Shown: piece after piece, positions 35,335 through 43,811 of the stretch | Numbering within the stretch: position 1 is the first letter of the stretch | Layout: every line of letters starts with the position of its first letter | DNA from: Salinibacter pepae | GTDB taxonomy: Bacteria > Bacteroidota > Rhodothermia > Rhodothermales > Salinibacteraceae | Assembly: GCF_947077775.1 (NCBI RefSeq) | Contig: NZ_CAMTTE010000001.1 | Coordinates: 310,001 to 374,000, forward strand | Length of the DNA stretch: 64,000 nt | Direction of reading: 5' to 3' | Notes under the pieces: generated by a model | Told to the model about the DNA's origin: nothing | Seen by the model: the letters and a program-made list of their open reading frames with translations, nothing else | The model's database searches: none | Made by a program: the position numbers and the translations under genes

Positions 35335-36342
35335 ATGTTTTTCAACCTCTCTCAGGACGTCGCCATTGACCTCGGGACGGCGAACACCCTCGTGTACATC
35401 CGCGGCGAGGGCATCGTCCTCAACGAGCCGAGCATCGTCGTGGTCGATTCCGACACGAACGAAGTGCGGGAGATTGGCCACGAGGCCCTCCAGATGCACG
35501 AGCGCACCCACCAGGACATCGAGACGATCTGGCCGCTGCGGGACGGCGTCATCGCCGATTTCAAGGTCGCCGAGGAGATGATCCAGGGCCTGCTCCGGAA
35601 GGTCAAGAACAACTGGCTCACCTCCATCCGGAGCATGGTCGTGTGCGTCCCGAGCGGCATCACGGAGGTGGAAAAGCGCGCCGTGCGGGACTCCGCCGAG
35701 CACGCCGGGGCCCGGAAGGTCAACCTCGTGTCCGAACCGATGGCGGCGGCCATCGGCATTGGGCTCGACATCCAGGAGGCCGTGGGCAACATGGTCGTGG
35801 ACATTGGCGGCGGGACGACCGAAATTGCCGTGATTGCCCTCTCCGGCATCGTGCTGGACGAGTCGCTCCGGGTCGGGGGGGCTGAGCTCGACAAGGCAAT
35901 CGTGCAGTATTTCAAGCGCAATCACAATCTGCTCATCGGCTCCCGGACTGCCGAGCGCATCAAGTGTGAGGTGGGCAGCGCAATCGAGCTCGACACGGAG
36001 CTGGACCTGTCCGTAAAGGGACGCGACCTTGTGAGCGGGATTCCCAAGGTGCGTACGATCTCGTCGGTCAATGTGCGCGAGGCCCTCCACGACAACCTCG
36101 AACAGATCAGCGCCGCCGTCCTGCGCACGCTCGAGCGCACCCCCCCGGAGCTGGGGGCGGACGTGCTGGAGCGGGGCATCATGATGACCGGGGGCGGGGC
36201 CCTCCTCGAGGGCATCGACCAAATGCTCCGCGACCGCGTGGAGCTCCCGGTGTACGTGGCCGAGGACCCCCTGAAGGCCGTCGTGCGCGGTACCGGCGAG
36301 GTCCTGGAGAACCTGGAAAACTACGAGCGCGTCCTTACCTGA
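35335..36342 (+). CDS. mreB: Rod shape-determining protein MreB
   Basis: A 335-residue bacterial actin that positions the elongation machinery under the inner membrane. Phosphate 1 loop DLGTANTLVY (near 12-21), connect region, phosphate 2 DIGGGTTEIAV (near 156-166) and the adenosine site MTGGGALLEGID (near 284-295) are all present. The N-terminal MFFNLSQD forms the short amphipathic-like start typical of MreB. mreC starts 56 bp downstream. The protein is highly conserved, indicating rod-shaped cells. Confidence 0.97.
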   Translation: MFFNLSQDVAIDLGTANTLVYIRGEGIVLNEPSIVVVDSDTNEVREIGHEALQMHERTHQDIETIWPLRDGVIADFKVAEEMIQGLLRKVKNNWLTSIRSMVVCVPSGITEVEKRAVRDSAEHAGARKVNLVSEPMAAAIGIGLDIQEAVGNMVVDIGGGTTEIAVIALSGIVLDESLRVGGAELDKAIVQYFKRNHNLLIGSRTAERIKCEVGSAIELDTELDLSVKGRDLVSGIPKVRTISSVNVREALHDNLEQISAAVLRTLERTPPELGADVLERGIMMTGGGALLEGIDQMLRDRVELPVYVAEDPLKAVVRGTGEVLENLENYERVLT

Positions 36343-36397
36343 AACGGCACGACGCGCCCCGTCGGTGCCCCTTCGGACCGGATGCCCCCCTCCACCC

Positions 36398-37219
36398 ATG
36401 GCGTCTCAGACCCGCCCCACCGATTGGCTTCTTCTGGGCGCCACTCTCTTGGTGGCGGCGACCCTGATGCTGACCCAAAACCAGCCACTGGTGCGCTCCC
36501 TGCGGGCCCAGGCCCTGGGGTGGACCGCCCAGGTCGAAAGCACCTTCGCGTGGATGGGCCGCTACCTCCGCGTCCTCGAACGCAACGACGAGCTGCGGCG
36601 CGAAAACATTCAGCTCTCCAGCCAGGTCGCCCGCACCCGCGACATGCGCCAGCGCAACGACGAGCTGCGGCGCCTGCTCGGCCTCACGGACACGACCGAC
36701 GCCCGCCTCCGTCCGGCCCGCATCGTCACAAAAGACATTTTCCAGAAGGACAACTTCCTCATCCTCGATGTCGGCACCGCCGACAGCGTGGCGGAGGGGA
36801 TGCCGGTCGTGCATGAACGGGGCATTGTCGGCACCGTCGTCCTGACCAACGAGCACTACGCCCGGGTCATGCCCTTCCTCAACACGGACTTCCGGGTGCC
36901 GGGCACGGTCCTCCCGCTCCGGGCCGAAGGCATTGTCCGCTGGGACGGCGAGCGCCTCGACCGGCTCCAGCTCGACCACGTCGTGGAAACCGAACCCGTG
37001 GAGGCGGGCCAGCGCGTGGTGACCAGTGGCCACAGCAATGTCTTCCCCCCGGGGCGCCGCATTGGGACCATCGACTCCGTGGCCGCCCCCGCCGGACGAA
37101 GCGAGCTCGACATTTTCCTCCGGCCCGCCGTTCCGCTCTACGAGATTAGCCACGCGGTCGTTATTGTGCGGGAGCCCGCCCCGGCGCAACAGGCCCTCGA
37201 AGAACCGCCCTCCCGGTAG
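36398..37219 (+). CDS. mreC: Rod shape-determining protein MreC
   Basis: A 273-residue bitopic membrane protein that links MreB to the peptidoglycan synthases. One transmembrane helix lies at about 10-28 (LLLGATLLVAATLML), followed by a coiled coil (about 55-90: LRRENIQLSSQVARTRDMRQRNDELRR-type) and then the beta-rich domain (about 100-265) with VGTADSVAEGMPVVHERGIVG and the VVTSGHSNVFPPG.. .IG motif. Start ATG 36398. It is coupled to mreB. mreD is not immediately downstream; hslV follows after 227 bp. Confidence 0.9.
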   Translation: MASQTRPTDWLLLGATLLVAATLMLTQNQPLVRSLRAQALGWTAQVESTFAWMGRYLRVLERNDELRRENIQLSSQVARTRDMRQRNDELRRLLGLTDTTDARLRPARIVTKDIFQKDNFLILDVGTADSVAEGMPVVHERGIVGTVVLTNEHYARVMPFLNTDFRVPGTVLPLRAEGIVRWDGERLDRLQLDHVVETEPVEAGQRVVTSGHSNVFPPGRRIGTIDSVAAPAGRSELDIFLRPAVPLYEISHAVVIVREPAPAQQALEEPPSR

Positions 37220-37446
37220 CCCGCCCCTGTGCGGCATCGCCATTCGTCGACGTGGGAGGGTCGACGCACGATCCGCCAGGCGCCCCGGCTAAAGTTTGGC
37301 AAAAAACGCGGCGTGTGACGGTCTGGCCGGTCAGTCTCGAACCGCCCCTCGCGTGAGTCGTACATACAAGGTGTAAGATTCCTGCTTGTGAAACGCCCCT
37401 GCAGGACGCGCGCGCTCTCCCACTGCGATGGTTCCTTCTTTCGTAC

Positions 37447-38010
37447 ATGACCGCCGACACCGACTCCCCCCACGCCACGACCGTCCTCGGCGTCCGCCAC
37501 AACGGGCAGATTGCCCTTGGGTCGGACGGCCAGGCCACCATGAACGAGACGGTCGTCAAGCACAAGGCCGAGAAGGTTCGGTCGCTGTACGACGGGGACA
37601 TTCTGGCCGGATTTGCCGGCTCCACCGCCGACGCCTTTACCCTGTTCGAACGCTTCGAAGAGAAGCTCCAGGAGTACGGCGGCAACGTGGCCCGGGCGGC
37701 CGTGGAACTGGCGAAGGAGTGGCGCACCGACAAGTACCTCCGCCGCCTGGAGGCCCTTTTGGCGGTGGCCTCCCCCGGGGAGCTGCTTCTGATTAGCGGG
37801 GCGGGCGACGTCATCGAGCCCGACGACGACATCATCGCGATTGGGTCCGGGGGCTCGTTCGCCCTCGCCGCAAGCCGCGCCCTCCTTCAAAACGCGCAGG
37901 GGCTTACCGCTCGTGACATCGTCGAAAACGGCCTCTCAATCGCCGCGGACATTTGCATCTACACGAATCATAACCGAACCATCCGCGACATTGAGGCCGA
38001 GTCGGACTAG
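37447..38010 (+). CDS. hslV: ATP-dependent protease subunit HslV
   Basis: A 187-residue proteasome-like peptidase. The sequence [20 protein letters not shown] fits the family, with mature N-terminal catalytic threonine at residue 11 after removal of a 10-residue acidic propeptide. Later marks are [30 protein letters not shown] and [14 protein letters not shown]-type sequence. It forms a double hexamer capped by HslU. hslU is encoded nearby at 39284, but a separate NYN-domain gene intervenes. Confidence 0.96.
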   Translation: MTADTDSPHATTVLGVRHNGQIALGSDGQATMNETVVKHKAEKVRSLYDGDILAGFAGSTADAFTLFERFEEKLQEYGGNVARAAVELAKEWRTDKYLRRLEALLAVASPGELLLISGAGDVIEPDDDIIAIGSGGSFALAASRALLQNAQGLTARDIVENGLSIAADICIYTNHNRTIRDIEAESD

Positions 38011-38062
38011 CGGCGAACGTCAACTGCTGTGCGGCCTTCGGGGGCTCCATTCATAAGCGACC

Positions 38063-38090
38063 GGCCCCCAGGGCCTCGACATTATATTTT
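38063..38090 (+). terminator. Weak hairpin with T-rich tail between hslV and the NYN gene
   Basis: GGCCC (38063-38067) pairs with GGGCC (38071-38075) over a 3-base loop, followed by an A/T-rich stretch with ATTATATTTT (38081-38090). It could partly terminate hslV transcripts, or the A/T-rich stretch may instead be the -10 region of a promoter for the NYN-hslU genes. The stem is short, so confidence is low. Confidence 0.3.
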
Positions 38091-38114
38091 CTGAAACCAA
38101 GGACACACCTGTTT

Positions 38115-39224
38115 ATGTCCTACGATGCTCCAACCGACGGCGGCCCGCCACGACAGGCCGCCATGTTTATCGACTACGACAATCTTTATTCCATCCTCGA
38201 GTCCCAAAGCGGGCGGGACCGATCGACCAGCGCGTACGCGGAAGAGATTTTTGAGGAGGTTCGCCGCTACCTTGAGGAGGGGGACGACACCCCCACCATT
38301 TACGGCCGCGCCTACGGGACCTTCGACACGCTGCTCGACGAGAACGACGCGCCGGTCCCCTCCGCCCTGCACCGGGAGGGCATCAACCCGATTCACGTGC
38401 CCGCGGGAATGCAGGACAATCCCTCCGAGGTCCGGCTCACGCTCGACGTGACCCAGGCCCTGACGCGCCGCTCGGACCTGCAGACGGTTGTCATTGTCAC
38501 GGGGAATCGTCCCTATCTTCCGCTCGTCCGCTGGATTCGGGAGCAGGGCTGCCGCCCCCTGGTGGCCGCCGTCAATCCCCCACAGACGGCAGATACGCCC
38601 TCGTTCGCCGAGGACAGTCGGTACCTCGACGCCCGCAACCTCCTCAGCGAAGAGTCGCGGGAGGACCTGTTGGCGAACGCCCCCACCCGTGGGTCCGCGT
38701 ACACCCGCGCCCAGTCGCCCGACGCCCCGCCCCCTCAGCAGTTTCAGTCGCTCGACAACCCCGCGGCACGACGGGCCATCAAAATTACGGAGGAGCACTT
38801 CGGGCAGTACGACGAGGTGTACCTGACGCCCCTGCTCCGCAAGCTCTCCGACCTCATGGGCCCGGACGAGGACCCCAAATCGCTCGTGAGCGAACTGGAG
38901 GCCGCCGGGGCCGCCCGCCTGGAAAAACGGAACGGCTACCCGTACAACTACACGGTCCTCATCGTTAACGACGAGCACCCCGACGTCCAGGACCTCCACG
39001 AGACGCTCGGCCACTCGTCGTCGACCACGGACGCGTCCTCGGGCGGCGACGCCGGCAGCACCCCCCCCGACTCCAGCCCCGATTCGGGCCGCCACGACGA
39101 CGGAGAGGGGTCCGCCGACGCACACGACATGGACGGAGCCGTCCCGTCGCCGACCGCCCCGGCCTCTACCGTCACGAGCGAAACCGGGGGCGAAACGTCC
39201 CCCCGTACGGACGCCGAGGAGTAA
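38115..39224 (+). CDS. NYN-domain (PIN-like) protein with C-terminal LOTUS-like region
   Basis: A 369-residue acidic protein. The N-terminal NYN domain (about 15-165) starts with AAMFIDYDNLYSIL (D.DN motif) and contains RLTLDVTQAL, where the central aspartate is kept. The third acidic motif, normally SGDSDF.PL, reads TGNRPYLPLVRW, so that aspartate is lost. Residues about 225-285 (LTPLLRKLSDL... GAARLEKRNG) resemble a winged-helix OST-HTH/LOTUS or similar module; the final 75 residues are Ser/Asp/Glu-rich and disordered. NYN proteins are RNases or RNA-binding proteins; catalytic ability is doubtful here. It lies between hslV and hslU on the same strand, 59 bp before hslU. Confidence 0.8.
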   Translation: MSYDAPTDGGPPRQAAMFIDYDNLYSILESQSGRDRSTSAYAEEIFEEVRRYLEEGDDTPTIYGRAYGTFDTLLDENDAPVPSALHREGINPIHVPAGMQDNPSEVRLTLDVTQALTRRSDLQTVVIVTGNRPYLPLVRWIREQGCRPLVAAVNPPQTADTPSFAEDSRYLDARNLLSEESREDLLANAPTRGSAYTRAQSPDAPPPQQFQSLDNPAARRAIKITEEHFGQYDEVYLTPLLRKLSDLMGPDEDPKSLVSELEAAGAARLEKRNGYPYNYTVLIVNDEHPDVQDLHETLGHSSSTTDASSGGDAGSTPPDSSPDSGRHDDGEGSADAHDMDGAVPSPTAPASTVTSETGGETSPRTDAEE

Positions 39225-39283
39225 AACGACCGGCGTCCCGTCCTTCCTCGCATCCTTCCGATCACCGCTGAGTCCGCCCCTGT

Positions 39284-40729
39284 ATGCCTGACGTCACCCA
39301 GCACGTTGAAGACCTTACCCCCCGCCAGATCGTCGACGAGCTCGACAAGTACATCATCGGGCAGGAGGACGCCAAGAAGAACGTGGCGATTGCCCTCCGC
39401 AACCGATGGCGCCGCCAGAACGCGCCGAAGGACATGCGGGACGAGATCGTGCCGAACAACATCATCATGATCGGCCCCACCGGCGTGGGCAAGACCGAGA
39501 TCGCCCGCCGCCTGGCCCGCCTCGCCCGGGCCCCCTTCATCAAGGTGGAGGCCTCCAAGTTTACGGAGGTCGGCTACGTGGGGCGCGACGTGGACAGCAT
39601 GATCCGCGACCTCACGGACATCGCGGTCAACATGGTGGAGAAGGAGCACAGAGAGGAGGTGCAGGACCGGGCGCGGAAGCTGGCCGAGGAGCGCATCCTG
39701 GACATTCTCATTCCCCCCGACGACGACACGCAGTCCCGGGCCGGCGACGGGGCCTCCGACGAGCCGGGGGTGACGGTGAGCGACACGGACGAGGCCGAGT
39801 CGGAGGGCGAGCAGACGAGCCTCCGGGCCCGCACCCGCGAGAAGTTTCGGGACAAGCTGGAGCGGGGCGACCTCGACGACCGGGAGATTGAGATTGAGGT
39901 CACGTCCGACTCGCAGTCGATGATGCAGATGTTCGGCCCCATGGGCATGGAGGAGATGGGCGTCAACCTGGAGGAGCTCTTCGGCAACCTCGGGGGCGGT
40001 CAGAAGCGCAAGACGCGGCGCGTGACCGTGGAAGAGGCCCGCGAGATCCTTACGCAGGAGGAGGCGCAGAAGCTGATCGACATGGATCAGGTGAAGGAGG
40101 ACGCGCTGGAGCGGGTTCAGCAGGCCGGCATCGTGTTCGTCGATGAGATCGACAAGGTTGCCTCCGGCACCCGCACCCGCGACGAGGGCGGGCAGGGCGC
40201 CGGCGTCTCCCGACAGGGCGTGCAGCGGGACCTCCTCCCCATCGTGGAGGGCTCCACCGTCACCACCAAGCACGGCATGGTGGAGACCGACCACATTCTC
40301 TTCGTCGCCAGCGGGGCCTTCCACGCCTCCAAGCCCAGCGACCTCATTCCCGAGCTGCAGGGCCGCTTTCCCATCCGGGTGGAGCTCAACAACCTCGACG
40401 AGGACGACTTCTACGAGATCCTCACGAAGCCCAAGAATGCGCTCGTCAAGCAGTACCGCGCCCTCTTCCGCTCCGAGGACGTCACGATTGAGTTCGAGAA
40501 GGAAGGGGTTAGCGAGCTCGCACGGATCGCCGCCGAGGTGAACGCCGACGTGGAGAACATCGGCGCGCGACGCCTCCACACGGTGCTGACGACGCTCCTG
40601 GAGGACCTTCTGTTCGACGTCCCCGAGGAAATCCCGCCCGGCTCCAAGATCACCATCGACGCCGACAGGGTGCGGGATCGCCTGAGCTCGATCGCGTCGA
40701 GCCGCGACCTCAGTCAGTACATCCTGTAA
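39284..40729 (+). CDS. hslU: ATP-dependent unfoldase HslU
   Basis: A 481-residue AAA+ ring that feeds proteins to HslV. N-terminal [22 protein letters not shown], Walker A GPTGVGKT (64-71), the GYVGRDV pore motif, Walker B IVFVDEID (near 283), and sensor [15 protein letters not shown] are present. The C-terminus DLSQYIL matches the tail that docks into HslV in the known enzyme (E. coli ends DLSRFIL). It is about 40 residues longer than E. coli HslU because the acidic I domain (roughly 140-190) is expanded. Function is secure. Confidence 0.97.
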   Translation: MPDVTQHVEDLTPRQIVDELDKYIIGQEDAKKNVAIALRNRWRRQNAPKDMRDEIVPNNIIMIGPTGVGKTEIARRLARLARAPFIKVEASKFTEVGYVGRDVDSMIRDLTDIAVNMVEKEHREEVQDRARKLAEERILDILIPPDDDTQSRAGDGASDEPGVTVSDTDEAESEGEQTSLRARTREKFRDKLERGDLDDREIEIEVTSDSQSMMQMFGPMGMEEMGVNLEELFGNLGGGQKRKTRRVTVEEAREILTQEEAQKLIDMDQVKEDALERVQQAGIVFVDEIDKVASGTRTRDEGGQGAGVSRQGVQRDLLPIVEGSTVTTKHGMVETDHILFVASGAFHASKPSDLIPELQGRFPIRVELNNLDEDDFYEILTKPKNALVKQYRALFRSEDVTIEFEKEGVSELARIAAEVNADVENIGARRLHTVLTTLLEDLLFDVPEEIPPGSKITIDADRVRDRLSSIASSRDLSQYIL

Positions 40730-40750
40730 CGTGCGGCCGGCGCCCCCACC

Positions 40751-41116
40751 ATGTCGGACCCCGATCACTCTGCACTCCGTCTCCACCCCGCCAGCGGGGC
40801 GCTCATCCTGGGGCTCGACTGGCTCCTGTTTTCGGAGAACGCGGTTACGCTCGGGCTCTCGACGCCTTTCGTTGCGATCATTGGGCTCGTCGTGGCGGGC
40901 CTCGGCACCGGCATTGTTCAGCGCCGCTACGGGGGGGACGGGATGGGCATCGCTGTTGTGAAGGGCCTCCTGGCCGGACTCACGGTGGGCATTCCCCTTC
41001 CGGTGGCCGGCACGGCCGTAGGCGGCGGCATACTCGCCCTCAGCGGGCTCAACACGAGCTGGCGCTCCCCATCGGAGGGGCCGCCCCCGTCCTCGTCCCG
41101 CGACGGCGACTCCTAA
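40751..41116 (+). CDS. Small hypothetical membrane protein
   Basis: A 121-residue protein with three hydrophobic stretches: about residues 15-30 (GALILGLDWLLF), 35-55 (TPFVAIIGLVVAGLGTGIV) and 68-95 (VVKGLLAGLTVGIPLPVAGTAVGGGIL). The pattern LLAGLTVGIP.PVAGT resembles the DUF4112-like small membrane proteins, but I cannot confirm this. It ends in a Ser/Pro/Asp-rich tail. It starts 21 bp after hslU and is likely cotranscribed; function unknown. Confidence 0.65.
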   Translation: MSDPDHSALRLHPASGALILGLDWLLFSENAVTLGLSTPFVAIIGLVVAGLGTGIVQRRYGGDGMGIAVVKGLLAGLTVGIPLPVAGTAVGGGILALSGLNTSWRSPSEGPPPSSSRDGDS

Positions 41117-41151
41117 CGGGGCCGCACGGCCCTCGGCCGCGGCACGGTGGC

Positions 41152-42003
41152 CTACCGGGACGACTGGGCCGGGGCCTCCGTGGTGATCTCGTCGATCAGG
41201 GCGCGATACGCCGCCCGCACCTCCGGGTCTTCGTAGAGGTCATTGTGGCCCCCTCCGTCCACGATGATGAGCCGGCGGTTCTCGCTCGCCGCCTCCGCGT
41301 GCAGGCGCCGGGCCATGGCCGGGTTCGTGACCTGGTCCTCACTGCCCCCCACCACGAGTAGGGGGACCTTTAGGGACCGAACCCGCTCCAGGTTGTCGTC
41401 CTGCTGCAGGGCCGGATCCACCTCAACGCCGAGGAAGAGCCGGACGTACCACGGGAAGAGGTAGCTCTTCCAGGCGTCGACGTTCGTGGCCGGGTTTTCG
41501 AGCACGACCCCACCCACCGTGCGTTCGGACGCGACGTGCGTGGCCAGGAAGCTGCCCAGCGAGTGCCCCCAGACCAGAAGTTCGTCCGGCGAGACCCCCG
41601 GACGCGCGACCAGGGAGTCGTACACCGCGAGCGCGTCGTCGCGGACGTTCGCGGCGCTGGGCGCGCCGTCGCTCCGTCCGTACCCGCGGTAGTCCCAGAG
41701 AAACGCGTTCACCGGGGGGCGCGTCAGGGCGCGCAAGTACCCCTTCGACTGGACGAGATAAAACCCATTGCCCCCGAAGAAGAGGACGGTCGTCTCGGCG
41801 TCCGCCTGCGTGAGGTGCCAGCCGTTGACCGAGGCACTGTCCGCAACCGGAATGCTACGGACCGAAAGGTCGACGTCGTCAACGGAGAACGTCTCGGGCG
41901 TCACCGACGGCTTCGGCTGAAAGACTGTTTCCTCGTCGATCGTGATTGTGGAGCATCCGGCGAGTACGACCGACAGGGCCAGCAGGAGAACGGTGGTGCG
42001 CAT
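41152..42003 (-). CDS. Lipoprotein alpha/beta hydrolase
   Basis: A 283-residue envelope protein. The signal peptide ends in a lipobox, VLAGC (Cys at about residue 16), so it should be acylated and tethered to a membrane. The hydrolase fold follows: oxyanion region FFGGNGFYL, DYRGYGRSDG, nucleophile elbow WGHSLGS with Ser near 148, acid Asp in GGSEDQVT and His in DGGGHNDLYE. This is the family-typical catalytic order for esterase or thioesterase-like enzymes; the substrate is unknown. Start ATG 42003 (MRTTVLLLALS). The gene is convergent with the small membrane protein gene. Confidence 0.85.
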   Translation of the reverse strand: MRTTVLLLALSVVLAGCSTITIDEETVFQPKPSVTPETFSVDDVDLSVRSIPVADSASVNGWHLTQADAETTVLFFGGNGFYLVQSKGYLRALTRPPVNAFLWDYRGYGRSDGAPSAANVRDDALAVYDSLVARPGVSPDELLVWGHSLGSFLATHVASERTVGGVVLENPATNVDAWKSYLFPWYVRLFLGVEVDPALQQDDNLERVRSLKVPLLVVGGSEDQVTNPAMARRLHAEAASENRRLIIVDGGGHNDLYEDPEVRAAYRALIDEITTEAPAQSSR

Positions 42004-42105
42004 AAACTGGAGGACGTGATGCGGAAGAACGGGCAGCGGTGCGGCGAATGGCAAGCCACCGACGTGGGTCCCCCACGATGCAACCCCGCCGTAACGCTTT
42101 CGCGG

Positions 42106-42651
42106 CTACACCGGATCGTACCACGGATTCTCGGCCGGCCTCTCCGTTCCGGCGTGCACGTCGCCGTAGCGCAGGTAGTTGTCCGCGCCCGCCTGAATTC
42201 CCGCCACCTCTTCGTCCGTCACCGTCCGCACCACGTCGGCGGGCTGGCCGAGGACGAGCGACCGGGGCGGCACCCGGGTGCCCTTCGTCACCAGCGCCTG
42301 CGCCCCCACGATGCTGTGGCGGCCAATCACGGCGTGGTCCAAGATCGTCGCCCCCATGCCCACCAGCACCTCATCCTCGACGGTGCACCCGTGCACAATG
42401 GCCCCGTGTCCAATTGTGACCCGCGCGCCGATGTCGGCCGGCGCCGTGCCGTGCGTGACGTGGACGACCGTGTGGTCCTGTACGTTGGTCTCGGGCCCCA
42501 CCCGGATCCAGTTCACGTCCCCTCGGAGGGTGCAGTGGTGCCAGATGCTCGCGTCGCGCCCCAGAATGACGTCTCCGACGAGGGCGGCCGTCTCCGCGAT
42601 GTAGTTCGTGTCGTCGTGCGTGGGCTCGACGCCCAGAAAAGGCTTGATCAT
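42106..42651 (-). CDS. Gamma-carbonic-anhydrase-like hexapeptide-repeat protein
   Basis: A 181-residue left-handed beta-helix protein. The tandem hexapeptides run from about 20 to 140 (e.g. AALVGDVILG, SIWHHCTLRGDV, IRVGPETNVQDHTVVHV, IGHGAIVHGC, LVGMGATILDHAVI). The three histidines expected for zinc/iron are visible: HV (VVHV), and two in IGHGAIVHG. The assignment to gamma-CA/YrdA-type proteins is firm; carbonic anhydrase activity is not. Start is ATG 42651 (MIKPFLGVEP), though an upstream open frame exists. It is divergent from the permease gene (82 bp between starts). Confidence 0.85.
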   Translation of the reverse strand: MIKPFLGVEPTHDDTNYIAETAALVGDVILGRDASIWHHCTLRGDVNWIRVGPETNVQDHTVVHVTHGTAPADIGARVTIGHGAIVHGCTVEDEVLVGMGATILDHAVIGRHSIVGAQALVTKGTRVPPRSLVLGQPADVVRTVTDEEVAGIQAGADNYLRYGDVHAGTERPAENPWYDPV

Positions 42652-42733
42652 GGTGCGGCTGAGGGGGATATTTGGCGATACGATTTGGCGACCCATCTCG
42701 ATGTATTCTGCGCCCTTCCACGGTCTTTCGTCT

Positions 42734-43792
42734 ATGGCTGCGTCGTCCCCCGACTCGTACATCTCACGCCGCCCCTACGTGACGATGGGGCTGGCCGTAG
42801 CGGGGGTACTCGTCCTCGTCGTCGCAACGCAGTTGGTCGAGGTACTGTTTACCGTTTTCGCCGGCATTCTGCTGGCCGTGTTTCTCGCGGGGGTGACCCA
42901 GGAGTTGACCGAGGACACCCGCCTGCCCCGCCCCCTCGCTGTCGCCCTCACGCTGATTGGACTGGGGGGCGTGCTCGTGGGCCTCTGGGCGTTGGCCGGG
43001 CCCGACATTTCCGAGCAGGCGAGTGCCCTGGCCACCTTGCTGCCGGACGCGGCCGAGCGCCTCGCCTCCCGCATCCGCACAACCGTTCAGCGGTACGGTT
43101 GGATGCAACGATACGTGACCCCCAGTCAGCTCTTGCCGCCGGTCTCCAGCGTCCTGGGCCGCGTGACCAACGTATTTCGGGACACCCTCAACCTCCTCGT
43201 CAACGGGTTCATCATCCTTTTCATTGGCATCTACGGCGGGGCGGCCCCGCAGTCGTACCTCGATGGTGTGGTTCAGCTGGTCCCGCCCCCCTCGCGCCCC
43301 CGGGCCCGGGACGTTCTCTCCGCGCTTGGGCGGGCCCTGCGCTGGTGGCTCACCGGCCGGCTGATTCTCATGCTGATCGTCGGGGTGCTGACGGCCGTCG
43401 GGTTGCGGGTGGTCGGCATTCCGTCCCCCATCGCCCTCGGGCTCCTCGCCGCTCTCTTTTCCTTCGTGCCGTACCTGGGGCCCGTCCTGTCCGTACTGCC
43501 GGCCCTGCTCGTGGCCTCCCTGATTGGGCCCACGGAGGTGCTCTACGTCATTCTGGTCTACGGGGCGGTGCAGTTGCTGGAAAGCTACCTCATTTCCCCG
43601 CTCGTGCAGCAGCAGGCCGTCCACATCCCGCCCGCCACCGTCATTACGGCCCAGTTCATCGGGGGCGTGAGCGCCGGGGCCGGGGGCGTGCTCCTGGCCA
43701 CCCCCTTCGCCATCGTCGTGATCGTGCTCGTGCAGACGCTTTACGTGGAGGACGTGCTGGGCGATGAGGTCTCGCTTCTGGGCGAGCACTGA
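42734..43792 (+). CDS. AI-2E family transporter-like permease
   Basis: A 352-residue integral membrane protein with seven to eight hydrophobic segments. The overall plan fits the AI-2E/PerM/UPF0118 family: an N-terminal hydrophobic pair, a soluble helical part (about 100-165), then the conserved core GIPSPIALGLLAALFSFVPYLGP (compare the usual ig.p....l......iP.iGp), and the C-terminal LLATPFAIVVIVLVQTLYVEDVLGD. Members move small molecules or Na+(Li+)/H+; substrate not predictable. ATG 42734 gives MAASSPDSY. Confidence 0.85.
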   Translation: MAASSPDSYISRRPYVTMGLAVAGVLVLVVATQLVEVLFTVFAGILLAVFLAGVTQELTEDTRLPRPLAVALTLIGLGGVLVGLWALAGPDISEQASALATLLPDAAERLASRIRTTVQRYGWMQRYVTPSQLLPPVSSVLGRVTNVFRDTLNLLVNGFIILFIGIYGGAAPQSYLDGVVQLVPPPSRPRARDVLSALGRALRWWLTGRLILMLIVGVLTAVGLRVVGIPSPIALGLLAALFSFVPYLGPVLSVLPALLVASLIGPTEVLYVILVYGAVQLLESYLISPLVQQQAVHIPPATVITAQFIGGVSAGAGGVLLATPFAIVVIVLVQTLYVEDVLGDEVSLLGEH

Positions 43793-43811
43793 ACGCGATC
43801 CGCCCCTGGCG

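Noticed and set aside
41536-43767. A 743-codon plus-strand frame across the hydrolase, gamma-CA-like and permease genes
   Set aside because: It overlaps three genes with recognised domains and has no recognisable sequence itself.
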